A stretch of DNA of 64,000 nucleotides from the NCBI RefSeq assembly GCF_001661345.1, contig NW_017962914.1, forward strand, positions 770,439-834,438. Direction: 5' to 3'. The position numbers and the translations under genes are program-made. The DNA is from Ascoidea rubescens DSM 1968. Its lineage: Eukaryota; Ascomycota; Saccharomycetes; Ascoideales; Ascoideaceae. The notes below the pieces were generated by a model. That model had not been told where the DNA came from. It saw only the letters and a list, made by a program, of their open reading frames with translations, and did not search any database. Positions 1 to 10,057 of the stretch are shown one piece after another (position 1 is the stretch's first letter; each line of letters starts with the position of its first letter).

Positions 1-1
1 T

Positions 2-826
2 GAAGTGTTGATTGCCACACCTGGTCGATTATTAGATTGTATTGATAGGAAGATCTTAGTTTTGAATCAATGTTACTACTTGATAATTGACGAAGCAGAC
101 AGAATGATTGATTTAGGATTTGAGAGTCAGGTCTCGAAAATATTAGAAATTCTACCCAAATATCAAAAACGAACATCAATGATGTATACAGCTACAATGC
201 CCCCGACTATTAAAAAGTTGGTCAAGAATTATCTTAATAATTCCAATACTATTATAATAGGAAACCTAGACAAAGCAGTTGATAGTGTTGAGCAAAAAGT
301 TGAATTTTTGAATACTGAGGAGCAGAAAAATCGAAGATTGATTTCGATTTTAAACTCCAACAACTACTATCCTCCGATTATTATATTTGTCAACTATAAG
401 AAGACATGCGAAAACCTAAGCACTATAATCAACGAAAAGTCAAGGTTCAAGTCCACGATCATTCATGGGTCAAAGAATCAAGACCAAAGAGAGTTGGCCA
501 TAACGAATCTTAAACAAGGAAAATTCGATATATTGATTGCAACAGATGTGGCAGGTCGAGGTATCGACATTCCGGATGTTTCATTGGTCATCAACTACCA
601 GATGTCGAGAACCATCGAAGACTACATTCACAGAATTGGCAGAACAGGCCGAGCTGGCAAGCTAGGAACAGCAATAACATTTTTACATAACAAGGACGAC
701 AACGATGTGTTGTACGACCTCAAAAACATGGTTCTCAAGAGCTCGTTGAGTAAGTGCCCTGACGAACTTAGACGTCACCCCGCAGCCATCAGCAAACCCA
801 ACCAGTTCAAGGCAATTGATCAATAG
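2..826 (+). CDS. PRP28: Prp28-type DEAD-box pre-mRNA splicing helicase, C-terminal part (5' end outside window)
   Basis: The reading frame is open from the first bases of the window, so only the last 275 residues or so are present. Prp28 is the U5 snRNP ATPase that helps exchange U1 for U6 at the 5' splice site. Visible helicase motifs are ATPGR (Ia/Ib region), DEAD inside IIDEADRMIDLGFE, a TAT version of the SAT motif, IIIFVNYK, and the C-terminal ATDVAGRGIDIP and HRIGRTGRAG motifs. The VLNQCYYLIIDEADRMIDLG stretch and the IIIFVNYKKT and IIHGSKNQ stretches follow Prp28 rather than other DEAD-box families. The stop is TAG at 824-826. The protein ends soon after the helicase core, with no long C-terminal tail. 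Being cut by the window edge is not evidence of a broken gene. Confidence 0.9.
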   Translation, partial: EVLIATPGRLLDCIDRKILVLNQCYYLIIDEADRMIDLGFESQVSKILEILPKYQKRTSMMYTATMPPTIKKLVKNYLNNSNTIIIGNLDKAVDSVEQKVEFLNTEEQKNRRLISILNSNNYYPPIIIFVNYKKTCENLSTIINEKSRFKSTIIHGSKNQDQRELAITNLKQGKFDILIATDVAGRGIDIPDVSLVINYQMSRTIEDYIHRIGRTGRAGKLGTAITFLHNKDDNDVLYDLKNMVLKSSLSKCPDELRRHPAAISKPNQFKAIDQ

Positions 827-1140
827 ACCCTTTCCATCTCTGTTGTTTCCTTCAGTTCTTTTCTCTCTTCTCTTCTCTTCTCTTCTTTATATCGTCTCGT
901 CCCGTTTTGGAAAGTAGCGTTAGAGCCCTAATCATCAGGGCTCAGATCACGGGCCCATTTTTCAAAAAACACCTGTTCAAAGTTTGATGAAATTTGGCTC
1001 AAACTGTTTTGGCTTCATGAAAGCCACTGTTCAATACAGACGCAATTGAATTCTCGCCAATTGGAGACTCCATTAAATATTCATTAACCATCCTCTTTGC
1101 ATTTGTACTTTAGTTTGATATCCTTTGGAAGTTAGGCTCA
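827..1140. promoter_or_regulatory. PMT2 upstream region with a GAGCCCT/AGGGCTC inverted repeat
   Basis: The 314-base gap between PRP28 and the PMT2-like gene opens with a C/T-rich run (about 850-890), typical of yeast 3' or promoter DNA. At 923-943 a perfect inverted repeat has 7-base arms GAGCCCT and AGGGCTC with a 7-base spacer. The left arm continues as AGCCCTAA, the form known for Tbf1 sites in yeasts. Similar AGCCCT elements lie upstream of RPL28, RPP2 and the DFG5/CST26 pair in this window. The motif is seen; binding by Tbf1 is inferred. Confidence 0.45.
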
Positions 1141-3447
1141 ATGAGTACCTCCAAGTCAACTGGGATCGAAAAGTCCTCACTACACACCAGCAGAAAGATA
1201 ACAAAAACAGATGAGCTGAAATCTTCAATACCCCCAAAGGAAGATGAAGCAGAAGTTGAATTAGTATTCGACGATCCAAAAAAATACGCCCAGTATGAGC
1301 TAGAAAACATGAATCAATCCTTACTAAAAGCTGAAGCGATTATAATGCCTATTGTCTTCACTCTATTGTCACTATTCACAAGAATGTATAAAATTGGAAT
1401 AAATAACCATGTCGTTTGGGATGAAGCACATTTTGGAAAATTTGGTTCTTACTACTTGAGACATGAGTTTTATCATGATGTTCATCCACCTTTAGGAAAA
1501 ATGTTAGTTGGGTTATCTGGCTACTTGGCTGGATACAATGGATCTTGGGATTTCCCATCTGGAAATGAATATCCCGAATATATTGACTATGTCAAAATGA
1601 GAATATTTCAAGCTGTTTTCTCTTCGTTATGTGTTCCCTTTGCTTACTTCACTTGCAAAAGCATTGGCTTTTCTGTATATTCCACTTGGTTATTTACTTT
1701 AATGGTATTATTAGACAATTCATATGTTACTCTTGGAAGATTCATTTTGTTAGATTCAATGTTATTGTTATTTACCGTGACCACTTTCTTTTGCTTAGTC
1801 CGATTCCACAATGAAAAAAAGAAACCATTTCAAAGAAAATGGTGGAAGTGGATCCTATTGTTAGGTATCTCAATTGGTTGTGTATGTTCTGTTAAAATGG
1901 TTGGATTGTTTGTTACTGCTTTAGTTGGAATTTATACAATTATTGAGCTATGGAACCAATTTGGTGATAAAACTCTTGCTAACGGAATTTATGTTTGTCA
2001 TTGGATAGCAAGAATCATTGCATTGATTGTGATTCCAATGTTGGTTTTCCTTCTAGCTTTTAAAGTTCATTTTGAATTATTGTGGCATTCTGGTCCAGGT
2101 GATGCTAACATGAATTCTTTATTTCAAGCTAATTTGGTTGGTTCAAATGTCGGCATTGGTCCAAGAGATATAACCGTCAGATCTTCAATTGTCACAATTA
2201 AAAATCAAGGATTAGGCGGTGGTTTATTGCATTCTCATGTCCAAACTTATCCTGAAGGTTCAAACCAACAACAAGTTACAACTTATTCACATAAAGATTC
2301 CAATAATAACTGGAGATTCGAAAGACCAAGATGGGAGAAAGAATTTAATGAAGAAATAGATGGAAACGAGTATATTCATGATGGTTTGGTTGTTAGATTA
2401 TTCCATCCTCAAACTGGTCGTAATTTGCACACACATCAAGTCAATGCTCCAGTTTCAAGAACTGAATATGAGGTAGCAGGCTATGGTAATATGACTGTCG
2501 GTGATGAAAAAGACAATTGGGTTGTGGAAATTGCAAACCAAATTGGTAATGAAGACTCAAAAAATTTGCACCCCTTGACAAGTTCATTCAGACTTCGTTC
2601 TAAAGCCATGAATTGTTACCTTGGTACAACCGGCGAATCCCTACCTCAATGGGGTTTCCGTCAAGGTGAAGTTGTTTGTTACAAGAATCCATTTAGAAGA
2701 GACAAGAGAACTTGGTGGAACATTGAGTATCATGAAAATTCAAAATTACCTCCACCAAGTGATGATTTTACTTTGCCAAAAACCAATTTTTTCAAAGATT
2801 TTATTCAATTGAATCTTGCAATGATGGCTACTAATAATGCTTTGATTCCAGATCAAGATAAACAGGACGATTTGGCCTCATCATTCTGGCAATGGCCTAC
2901 TTTGAATGTTGGGATCAGATTATGCTCATGGTCGGATGACACTGTCAAATATTTTCTCATCGGTTCTCCAGCAACTACTTGGACTTCATCAGTTGGTGTC
3001 ATTATTTTTGCAATTTTATTTGTCATTTATGTTTTAAGATGGCAAAGACAAATTGATGATTTCCCAGCAGCAGAGGAGCCCAGAACTCATAAATTTAATT
3101 TATTTTTAATGGGAGGAATTTATCCAATGTTTGGATGGGGATTACATTTTATGCCATTTGTTATCATGGGAAGAGTGACATATGTTCATCATTACTTGCC
3201 TGCTTTGTATTTTGCCATGCTAGTTTTCACATATTTGATTGAAAGTTTAACAAGTAATGCCAGAGCTAATAAGGGATTCAAAAACTTAATCAAAGTATGG
3301 TTGATATACGGTGTTTTGTATTTGTTGGTTATTAGTTGTTTTATTTATTTCTCGCCAATAAGTTTTGGTATGCCAGGACCAAATAGAGATTACAAATATT
3401 TGAACTGGTTATCAACGTGGAGAATCTCAGACGAAAAAAGATGGTAA
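1141..3447 (+). CDS. PMT2: Dolichyl-phosphate-mannose-protein O-mannosyltransferase, PMT2 subfamily
   Basis: This 768-residue protein transfers mannose from dolichyl-phosphate mannose to Ser/Thr of proteins in the ER lumen, the first step of yeast O-mannosylation. After a charged cytosolic N-terminus and a first membrane helix comes the catalytic acidic pair in [15 protein letters not shown] (Asp94-Glu95), then HPPLGK and several membrane helices. The central luminal part (about residues 330-530) has the MIR repeats, with marks such as [25 protein letters not shown] and [18 protein letters not shown]. The end is a cluster of membrane helices with [20 protein letters not shown] and FGMPGPN. 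Length is close to S. cerevisiae Pmt2 (759 residues). The [13 protein letters not shown] stretch and the C-terminus favour the PMT2/3/6 branch; exact orthology to PMT2 rather than PMT3 or PMT6 is less sure. Only one in-frame CTG codon was found, near the N-terminus. Confidence 0.92.
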   Translation: MSTSKSTGIEKSSLHTSRKITKTDELKSSIPPKEDEAEVELVFDDPKKYAQYELENMNQSLLKAEAIIMPIVFTLLSLFTRMYKIGINNHVVWDEAHFGKFGSYYLRHEFYHDVHPPLGKMLVGLSGYLAGYNGSWDFPSGNEYPEYIDYVKMRIFQAVFSSLCVPFAYFTCKSIGFSVYSTWLFTLMVLLDNSYVTLGRFILLDSMLLLFTVTTFFCLVRFHNEKKKPFQRKWWKWILLLGISIGCVCSVKMVGLFVTALVGIYTIIELWNQFGDKTLANGIYVCHWIARIIALIVIPMLVFLLAFKVHFELLWHSGPGDANMNSLFQANLVGSNVGIGPRDITVRSSIVTIKNQGLGGGLLHSHVQTYPEGSNQQQVTTYSHKDSNNNWRFERPRWEKEFNEEIDGNEYIHDGLVVRLFHPQTGRNLHTHQVNAPVSRTEYEVAGYGNMTVGDEKDNWVVEIANQIGNEDSKNLHPLTSSFRLRSKAMNCYLGTTGESLPQWGFRQGEVVCYKNPFRRDKRTWWNIEYHENSKLPPPSDDFTLPKTNFFKDFIQLNLAMMATNNALIPDQDKQDDLASSFWQWPTLNVGIRLCSWSDDTVKYFLIGSPATTWTSSVGVIIFAILFVIYVLRWQRQIDDFPAAEEPRTHKFNLFLMGGIYPMFGWGLHFMPFVIMGRVTYVHHYLPALYFAMLVFTYLIESLTSNARANKGFKNLIKVWLIYGVLYLLVISCFIYFSPISFGMPGPNRDYKYLNWLSTWRISDEKRW

Positions 3448-3847
3448 GCTCAGTTTTTATCACTTCTCAATACTGGATTATTATAACTATATATTTTATA
3501 ATACATATCTATATCTTGAAGCGTTGATAATAAAAAATTTTGTACACAAAAGAACAAATCCCAATTTTCTTTTCAAAGAAAAATCGCAGCTTAAAAGAAA
3601 CACACAGCGCAGAGCCGGAAAAACCACATCAAAACAAGCCGAAAATGTCCTAGAAGGACTCTGAAATTCGAACTTTAATGTCGCTTCTAATTTTACTTGT
3701 GAATTATTTTGTGTTTTTACTTTTTCATATCTAACTTTTAATAAAGGCATTTATTATTATTTTCTCTATAGAAACTCTATTCTGCTAGTTGTTTTTATTT
3801 AAAAGCTGGATTTGTCTCTGCAACAGTTTGGAAAAGCCCATCTGATC
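3448..3847. other. Convergent 3' intergenic region
   Basis: This 400-base spacer separates the 3' ends of the PMT2-like gene and the ene-reductase gene. It is A+T rich with several AATAAA/TATATA-like stretches that fit yeast polyadenylation signals for both strands. I see no gene. Confidence 0.6.
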
Positions 3848-5086
3848 CTAAATTAATTGACTTAAAGATTGACGGTGTGGGGGATAAAATGGCCATTCCA
3901 ATTGTTTTGTGTGATGCAATCTAACACCCAATTCATCACCCCATTGCCAGACAAGTCCTGGATTTTTCAAAAAGGCTCTGCCAACAAAAGTGATATCACA
4001 AACATTGTCTTCTAAAATCTTGTTCGCAAAAGCACCTTCCTTGATACCACCAACACAAGAAACCAAAATCTTATCACCAACACTATCTTTAATAGCTTTA
4101 CTATTTGGAGCATGAAAACCTTGATTACTGCCTCTTTTCACTTGATTAGAAGTGTTCCCACCAGAGGAAACGTCAATTAAGTCAACACCAGCATCAATAA
4201 AATAATTGGATAATTTGATAGAATCTTCAATTTTCCATCCATCAGGATTGTGTGGTGTATTATCAGTAGATGAAATTCTTACAAAAATTGGAATATTTTC
4301 AAAATCAATATTTTTTTTCACTTCTTCAATAATTTCCAACAAAAATCTGATTCTATTTTCAAAAGAACCACCATATGAATCAATTCTTTGGTTTGAAATT
4401 TTTGAAAGAAAATTATGAATCAAATATCCATGAGCAGCATGAATTTCAACAAAATCAAATCCAGAAATTTCAGTGGATCTCTTAGCGGCTTTACCAAAAT
4501 CTTTAACAAGATCTTTGATTTGTTCTACTGACAATTCATTTGGAGTTGGTGATTGATCATTGAAAGGAAGAGCAGATGGTGCAACTAATTTATCAACAAA
4601 CCCACCATTTTCATCTAAAGCTAATTTAGTTAAGCTTACATAAAGTGGAACAGCACTTCCTTTTCTTCCAGCATGAGCAAGTTGAATACCAATATATTGA
4701 TCTTGAGTATGAATAAAATCAACAATGCTTTTAAGAGCTAATGCTTGCTCATCATTCCAAATACCTAAATCGTTTGGAGAAATTCTTCCTTCAGGAGAAA
4801 CACCGGCTGCACCAGTCATCAACAAACCAGCACCTCTAAGAGCAACTGCACCGTAGTGAATCAAATAATATGGGCCAGCAATACCATTTGAATCGGCACC
4901 ATATTGAACCATTGGAGATAACCCAACTCTGTTTTTAAGAAGCAATTTTTTAATCTTTAAAGGAGTAAATAGTTTTGGCAAAGGTTTATCAGTTTCAACG
5001 GGAGTTCCAGCGGGAACAGGCTGTTTCAATGAATAAAAGGGCACATTTGGAGCACCTTTATTATCGTATTCAACAAAACTGGCCAT
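3848..5086 (-). CDS. FMN-dependent ene-reductase, old yellow enzyme family (YqjM-like class)
   Basis: The 412-residue protein is a TIM-barrel flavin oxidoreductase that would reduce activated C=C bonds with NAD(P)H. It starts with a 40-residue lead and then LFTPLKIKKLLLKNRVGLSPM, the standard first strand of the family. Further marks are GVSPEGRISPNDLGIWND, the flavin/substrate segment GIQLAHAGRKGS, the active-site HGYLIHNFLS and NQRIDSYGGSFENR, and the phosphate-binding end SCVGGIK plus DITFVGRAFLKNPG. The order and wording match the bacterial YqjM-like class, also common in fungi, rather than the classic S. cerevisiae OYE2/OYE3 type. The physiological substrate is unknown. The ATG at 5086 is the first in frame. 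Confidence 0.88.
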   Translation of the reverse strand: MASFVEYDNKGAPNVPFYSLKQPVPAGTPVETDKPLPKLFTPLKIKKLLLKNRVGLSPMVQYGADSNGIAGPYYLIHYGAVALRGAGLLMTGAAGVSPEGRISPNDLGIWNDEQALALKSIVDFIHTQDQYIGIQLAHAGRKGSAVPLYVSLTKLALDENGGFVDKLVAPSALPFNDQSPTPNELSVEQIKDLVKDFGKAAKRSTEISGFDFVEIHAAHGYLIHNFLSKISNQRIDSYGGSFENRIRFLLEIIEEVKKNIDFENIPIFVRISSTDNTPHNPDGWKIEDSIKLSNYFIDAGVDLIDVSSGGNTSNQVKRGSNQGFHAPNSKAIKDSVGDKILVSCVGGIKEGAFANKILEDNVCDITFVGRAFLKNPGLVWQWGDELGVRLHHTKQLEWPFYPPHRQSLSQLI

Positions 5087-5508
5087 TTTTTCGAATCTTG
5101 TATAATAATTTAACTAAAGCTTAAACTGCTTGGTTGTTGTTCTTTAAAATAAAATAAAGATATTCGAATCAATAAAAAAAATAAAACGTATTTTATTCGA
5201 TATTTATATTAAATTTATCAATTGAAAAGTCTGTTCAAAAATAAGAGCAAAATATTCTTTAAATCATTAATAGAAGCATTTTTTATTAGTATCTGTGGTT
5301 GTAAGAAAAAAAAATTTAATTTAATTTAATTTGCACTGTTAATTCATCATTAGTAATCATCGTAATATTATGCGAGATATAAAAAAAATAGCTCTATCAA
5401 TACAGTCAAAAGTAAAGAAAAATAAATCAATTTATAATATGCTTTTAGAAAGATAATATGTAAAAAAAAAACATGTTTTCTTCTAATATAACGTCAGATA
5501 AAATTAAA
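5087..5508. other. Intergenic region between ene-reductase promoter and HD-domain gene terminator
   Basis: This very A+T-rich stretch has many A-runs and must hold the ene-reductase promoter (minus strand) and the 3' end of the HD-domain gene. I see no gene or defined site. Confidence 0.5.
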
Positions 5509-6249
5509 TCATTTGTAAGCAAGCCAAAATTCATTTCTTTCCTTGATTAATTCATCCGCCATGTCTCTTACTTCCTCGACCTGGATGGCATTGATTGCAG
5601 TGAAAAATTGCTCGAGATTTAATTTTCCCTTATATCTTTTTTCATACTCAAAAGCTTGGATAATCATCTCGAACTTGTCTATAGACTTGACTATTTTTCC
5701 TTCAATTGACGACTGATTTTCATACTCAAGCCACAAGTTGAGAAATTCAACAGACGCTTTCTCGTGATAAGGTTTAATCAACTTTTCAGTTAAATAAATA
5801 ATGGTCGATAACTCCCTGTAGTGTTTTTCCTTTTTAGATATTGGATCACTTGGAGTGAGATCGCCAACCAAAGATTCAGCTAGATCATGAACTATGGAGA
5901 TTTCAACGCATTTTGAATTTAAAAAATTGGTTTTCAATAGTTTTGAGATGATTGCCATCCTATACATATGATCAGAAATAGATTCGCAATCATCAATGCC
6001 AAAATTCAACCAGCCTGTTCTCTTCTGTTGTTTCAATAAGCTGACAATATTTAGAAACGCTAAGACAAATCTCAATTGACTGTTACTGTTTTCACTTGAA
6101 ATGGATGTTATTTGACTTTTAATGTCATCAGGAATCACATTCTCGACATTCCATTTGGAGGAATATAACTCCAATTCTTTCGGCGCAAACTCAGATAACA
6201 AGTGCTTACAAGATTGATTGAGTTCGCTATCTGATTGAGTATTCGACAT
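5509..6249 (-). CDS. HD-domain phosphohydrolase of the YGL101W/YBR242W (HDDC2) family
   Basis: The 246-residue protein belongs to the HD-domain family that includes S. cerevisiae YBR242W and YGL101W and human HDDC2, metal-dependent 5'-deoxynucleotidases. Family marks are RTGWLNFGIDDCESISDHMYRMAIIS split into its typical parts (QKRTGWLNFGI, ESISDHMYRMA), the HD pair in IVHDLAESLVGDLTP, and ISKKEKHYRELSTI. The frame stays open for a further 86 codons upstream, but that part is hydrophobic and unlike the family. I place the start at the ATG at 6249, which follows an A-rich leader. The next gene on the same strand is the VPS73-like transporter; in S. cerevisiae the same two families are also close neighbours. 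Confidence 0.88.
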   Translation of the reverse strand: MSNTQSDSELNQSCKHLLSEFAPKELELYSSKWNVENVIPDDIKSQITSISSENSNSQLRFVLAFLNIVSLLKQQKRTGWLNFGIDDCESISDHMYRMAIISKLLKTNFLNSKCVEISIVHDLAESLVGDLTPSDPISKKEKHYRELSTIIYLTEKLIKPYHEKASVEFLNLWLEYENQSSIEGKIVKSIDKFEMIIQAFEYEKRYKGKLNLEQFFTAINAIQVEEVRDMADELIKERNEFWLAYK

Positions 6250-6528
6250 AATATGATATATTCTATTCTGGAAATCCCAAACAAAAAAAAAACAACCGGA
6301 AACAAGAAGCAAAACTCTCGATATAAAGATCAAAAAAGCCATCCCAAAAACAAAAACAAAAACAACAAAAACAATGTGGCGAGAAAAACAAAAAAAATCG
6401 GATGCTCCACAGCAGTGGATACATAAAACATGAGATAAGATGAGATAAGATGCGATAAGAATATTTAAAAATGGTTGAGGAAACACTTGGAAGAAAGGAA
6501 AATACACACTACGATTAAATCAAAGAAC

Positions 6529-8185
6529 CTATTCTAACCTTCTTTCATGGACATCATCGTCATGGGTGCCCCAAACATCAAAGTAGGATTTTTTGCCTTT
6601 TGTCTCAGGAATGTAGTAATAAACAAAGCAAACAAAACAAGCGCAAATCACAGCAAAGAGATAGTAGACATACCCTCCGATTTTATCATTGATGATTGGG
6701 AATAAGTAACCAACCATGAATGTTGCTAACCAGTTCATAATGGTTCCGTAACTTTGAGCTATACTTGTAGCCTTTAATTGGGTCACCTCGGATATGAGCA
6801 AAAAGGGAATTGGACCAACTCCAGTTGCAAACGCAATGATATAAGAAAAAGTGGCAATAACAACTAAAATTGATTTTGAATAAATTATGGCAAAGCCGAT
6901 TAAAAGACACGACACACCCATGATAGAGCCAGAAGATACCAATAAAGGTTTTCTTCCCAATCTATCGACCAAAGTGCCACTTAGAAAAGTCACAATTACG
7001 TTGAGAATTGAAATTACGCAGTTAACAGTAACAGCATATTGAGGTAGTATAGTTGCAATGACAGAGACGCCATAAAATATAATTGAATTTATACCGCAAA
7101 ACTGTTGACCAGTCATGATACCTGTTACCACAATTTTTGATTTGATGTAGTGAGAAGAAGTGATATAGTCAGAAAAGGAAACAAAATTTGAGTTTGCTGT
7201 TGAAACAGAGTCTCCAACAAGTAAGTTATCGCTCTCATTTGCATTTTCAGATTGATTAACTGGAGTGTTGCTTGTGCCGGTGTTATTAGTGTTGTTAGCA
7301 TTACTAGTATTGCTAGTATTTTTATGTGCAAGCCATTCTTCAATTTCAAAGTCTGAATCTGATTTATTTCCGCCCCTAATTTTATGTAAAACAAATTTAG
7401 CATGATCCAAATTATTGTTTTTGACCAACCATTTTGGACTCTCATAAACAAAAAAAAAAGAGATGAAATTAATTAAACCTAAGAAAAATCCAATTAGTAA
7501 AAGCAATCTCCATTGAAAATCATTTGCCCAGCTCAATGCCAATAACTGAGTTAATAATATACCTATATTAATTGACACTTGGTTCATTGAACCTAAAAAC
7601 CCTCTGAGATTCACAGGACTGATTTCATTTATTAGTAAAGGAGTAACAACAATAGAAGTTCCAGCTCCAATTCCTGCAATTAATCTTCCAAGAATTAGAA
7701 CCGATAAGGAATTTGCAAAAGTAAGAACTAATGATCCTAAAATGAAAAAGGATGAGTTAATAAACGAGGAGCCCTTTCTGCCTAATTTGTCGCTCAAACT
7801 ACTTGCAAATACTGAGCCAATTAATCCACCAATTGAAAAAATCGATGTAGCCATTCCAATATCTTTGCTTTCCATCGGAATACATTGATTGTAGTGATGT
7901 CTACCAAACCATGTTTGATCATAATCAGTGCCGCCGCCGGGAATTGATTTTCTGCAAGACATAACAGCCTCAGGAGCATTTAACTCAGCCTATAAGCAAA
8001 CCCAAACCACAAAAGAAACAGAAGCAACTCAGTTAATATATGAGATATTATGGATTAGATGTGGTGACCATTTGAATTTCGAAGCAAGAACATACCATAT
8101 GATACCCATATTGAATACTTCCTAGACAAGCAACAAACGTAGTTAAGATCAATTGTCTTGTCCAGGGGCTCTTGAACTCAACCAT
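6529..8185 (-). CDS. VPS73: Vps73/YBR241C-like MFS sugar transporter, two exons
   Basis: The spliced gene (exon 1 8185-8096, exon 2 7989-6529) encodes 516 residues of a 12-helix sugar-porter-type transporter of the Vps73/YBR241C group, found at the vacuolar membrane in S. cerevisiae. Exon 1 gives 30 residues ending IQYGYHM, the first membrane helix. Exon 2 continues AELNAPEAVMSCR, so the junction rebuilds the family's GYH-x-x-ELNAP motif. Other marks are FGRHHYNQCIP, GRLIAGIGAGTSIVV, the ESPKWL motif, GQQFCGINSI, DRLGRKPLL and the closing PETKG. An Asn/Thr/Ser-rich insert of about 40 residues lies in the central loop. The gene is divergent from RPL28, as VPS73 is in S. cerevisiae. Without exon 1 the protein would lack its first helix. 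Confidence 0.85.
7990..8095 (-). other. Spliceosomal intron in the VPS73-like gene
   Basis: On the minus strand the 106-base intron has donor GTATGT (8095-8090) and acceptor TATAG (ending at 7990). A TATTAAC sequence (plus-strand 8032-8038) is a good branch-point candidate about 40 bases before the acceptor. The phase is 0 and both flanks match the transporter family. Confidence 0.85.
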
Positions 8186-8680
8186 GATAATAGTAGTGAT
8201 GATTCGAAGGAGGATTAAGAGACAAAAAACAAAAGTTTAGAAGTAAAGCAGATATCTAACAAAGGATCTATCATCTCGTCCTATGTTGAAGCTGGGAGTC
8301 TTATCTCAAGGGAGACACGCCCGTACCGGTGATACCGACAGAAGCATGCGTGAAGCGTGCGTAGAACCTGTTAGAAACATGCTGATGGTACAATAGGGCT
8401 ATGTTATGATCATGAGTTTTAAAGCTGGGCTTTATAGTGCGTGACAAAAGCGGTCACTCTCAGCTGGGATCGGTTGTTTGCGTGGTTTCCGCTGGTGGGG
8501 TCACGGGACACTGCCGGGCAATTTTCCAGCACCTGCCCAGCTCAGAGCCTTTGGCAGTGAGGACGAGAGTGTGCAGTGGTGGAAAATTGGAGTGTAGTAT
8601 AATCTTTGAGCTCTTCGTTTTGTTTTATCTCTTTTTAGGTGGAACAACTTCATTAGCAGTTAATATAATATTAAATAAAA
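8186..8680. promoter_or_regulatory. Divergent promoter of VPS73-like gene and RPL28, with TAGGGCTAT element
   Basis: This 495-base shared promoter is less A+T rich than its surroundings. At 8394-8402 it contains TAGGGCTAT, about 285 bases before the RPL28 start. This matches the half-site of the Tbf1 element reported for ribosomal protein genes of Candida-type yeasts. An ACACGCCCGTACC stretch near 8316 resembles a weak Rap1 site, but I would not rely on it. Motif seen; factor inferred. Confidence 0.5.
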
Positions 8681-9902
8681 ATGCCTACCAGATTAACTAA
8701 AACAAGAAAACACAGAGGTCACGTCTCAGGTATGTTATAGATATCAATAAGTCAAGCCAAGTCAATTCGAAGGGACAGTCAATGAATCAAGATATGAAGT
8801 AATAAATTGGTGAAAAATCAAATTGAACAAATTTAAAGAGTTAATTCAAAGATAGACAGATTTTATTTTTTTTTTTGGGAAATAATAGTGTAGTAAACAG
8901 TTTTTAAATCAAAGCAAATAAAAAACAAAAAAATATCAGTTACAAATATCGTGGAAACAGAAAGAAAGAAAATATTGGAAAATTATATGAGAAAAATCAG
9001 TATATTATAAAAAAATAACATGGAAAAAGCAAATACAAAGTTGTTTAAGTGCGAAATTTTTGGAATAAAGAAACTCTTACATTGTTAAAAATTATTATAA
9101 AAAAAAACCAAAGTTATAGAGATTGATCATAAAATTGATGTATAAAAAGATAACAACTATAAGAAAAAGAGAAAAGAAAAATTATTAGTTATTGTTCAAT
9201 TATCAAATTGAATTGAGATAATTGATTTGGATCAGTATATTCGTAAAAAGAGTAGAAGAGTGAAAAAAAATAAAGATTAAAACATTTTAAATTAAATTAA
9301 TATGATTTCTGTTAAAACCAATGGTTTTGAATTATGAAAAGTTAATTTGATAATATTCATTCAGTTACAATAGGTTATTTTTTTCCAATACTTTATTTTA
9401 TATCATGTATTTGTGATTTTATTTTTTGAGTTGAATTGAATTGAATTGGATTATATTGAGTTTATATTTGAATAAAAATTGAAACTAACTAAAATATATA
9501 GCCGGTAAGGGTCGTGTTGGAAAACATAGAAAGCATCCCGGTGGTCGTGGTAAAGCTGGTGGTTTACTTCATAATAGAATTGCCATGGATAAATACCATC
9601 CAGGTTACTTTGGTAAAGTAGGTATGAGATATTTCCACAAACAAAAGAACCCATTCTGGAAGCCAATTGTAAATTTGGACAGATTATGGACCTTGTTACC
9701 TGAAGATAAAAGAGAGTATTATTTAAAGAATTCGTCGTCCTCCAAGGCACCAGTTATTGATACATTGGCTGCTGGTTATGGTAAAGTTTTGGGTAAAGGT
9801 AGATTGCCAAATGTTCCAGTTATTGTCAAAGCTAGATTTGTTTCTGAATTGGCAGAAAAGAAGATCAAAGAAGCTGGTGGTGTTGTTGAATTAATTGCTT
9901 AA
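8681..9902 (+). CDS. RPL28: 60S ribosomal protein L28 (uL15/L27a), two exons
   Basis: The spliced gene (8681-8729 and 9502-9902) encodes 149 residues, the same length as S. cerevisiae Rpl28, a large-subunit protein near the peptidyl-transferase and exit-tunnel region. Exon 1 encodes [16 protein letters not shown] plus one base. Exon 2 continues with [20 protein letters not shown], then [39 protein letters not shown] and the closing AGGVVELIA. The intron sits after the 49th coding base, the same place as in S. cerevisiae. It is the product of the cycloheximide-sensitivity locus in several yeasts: the residue at the classic site lies in FHKQKNPFW, with Lys-Asn rather than Gln-Ala. Codons are those of a highly expressed gene. 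Confidence 0.97.
8730..9501 (+). other. Long spliceosomal intron of RPL28 (772 bases)
   Basis: The donor is GTATGT at 8730 and the acceptor is TATAG ending at 9501. AACTAAC lies just before the acceptor, a near-consensus branch point. The intron is extremely A+T rich with poly-A and poly-T runs. I looked for box C/D-type motifs and saw none that I could support, so no intronic snoRNA is claimed. Confidence 0.9.
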
Positions 9903-10057
9903 ATTTTGTAATTAAATATAATTGAACATAATAAATTATGATATAATATAATATAATATTAATTATAGTGATAATTGTAGCGTGAGCAACAAGGTAGTTC
10001 TATATGTTTATATGTTTATACGTATTTACGTATTTACTTATAGGTCAAATTTAATGG

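Noticed and set aside
6250-6507. Hydrophobic N-terminal extension of the HD-domain protein
   Set aside because: The HD family is soluble and of about 215-250 residues; the ATG at 6249 gives the family length.
8437-8700. 87-codon open frame overlapping the RPL28 start
   Set aside because: It is in another frame, ends inside RPL28 exon 1 and has no family resemblance.
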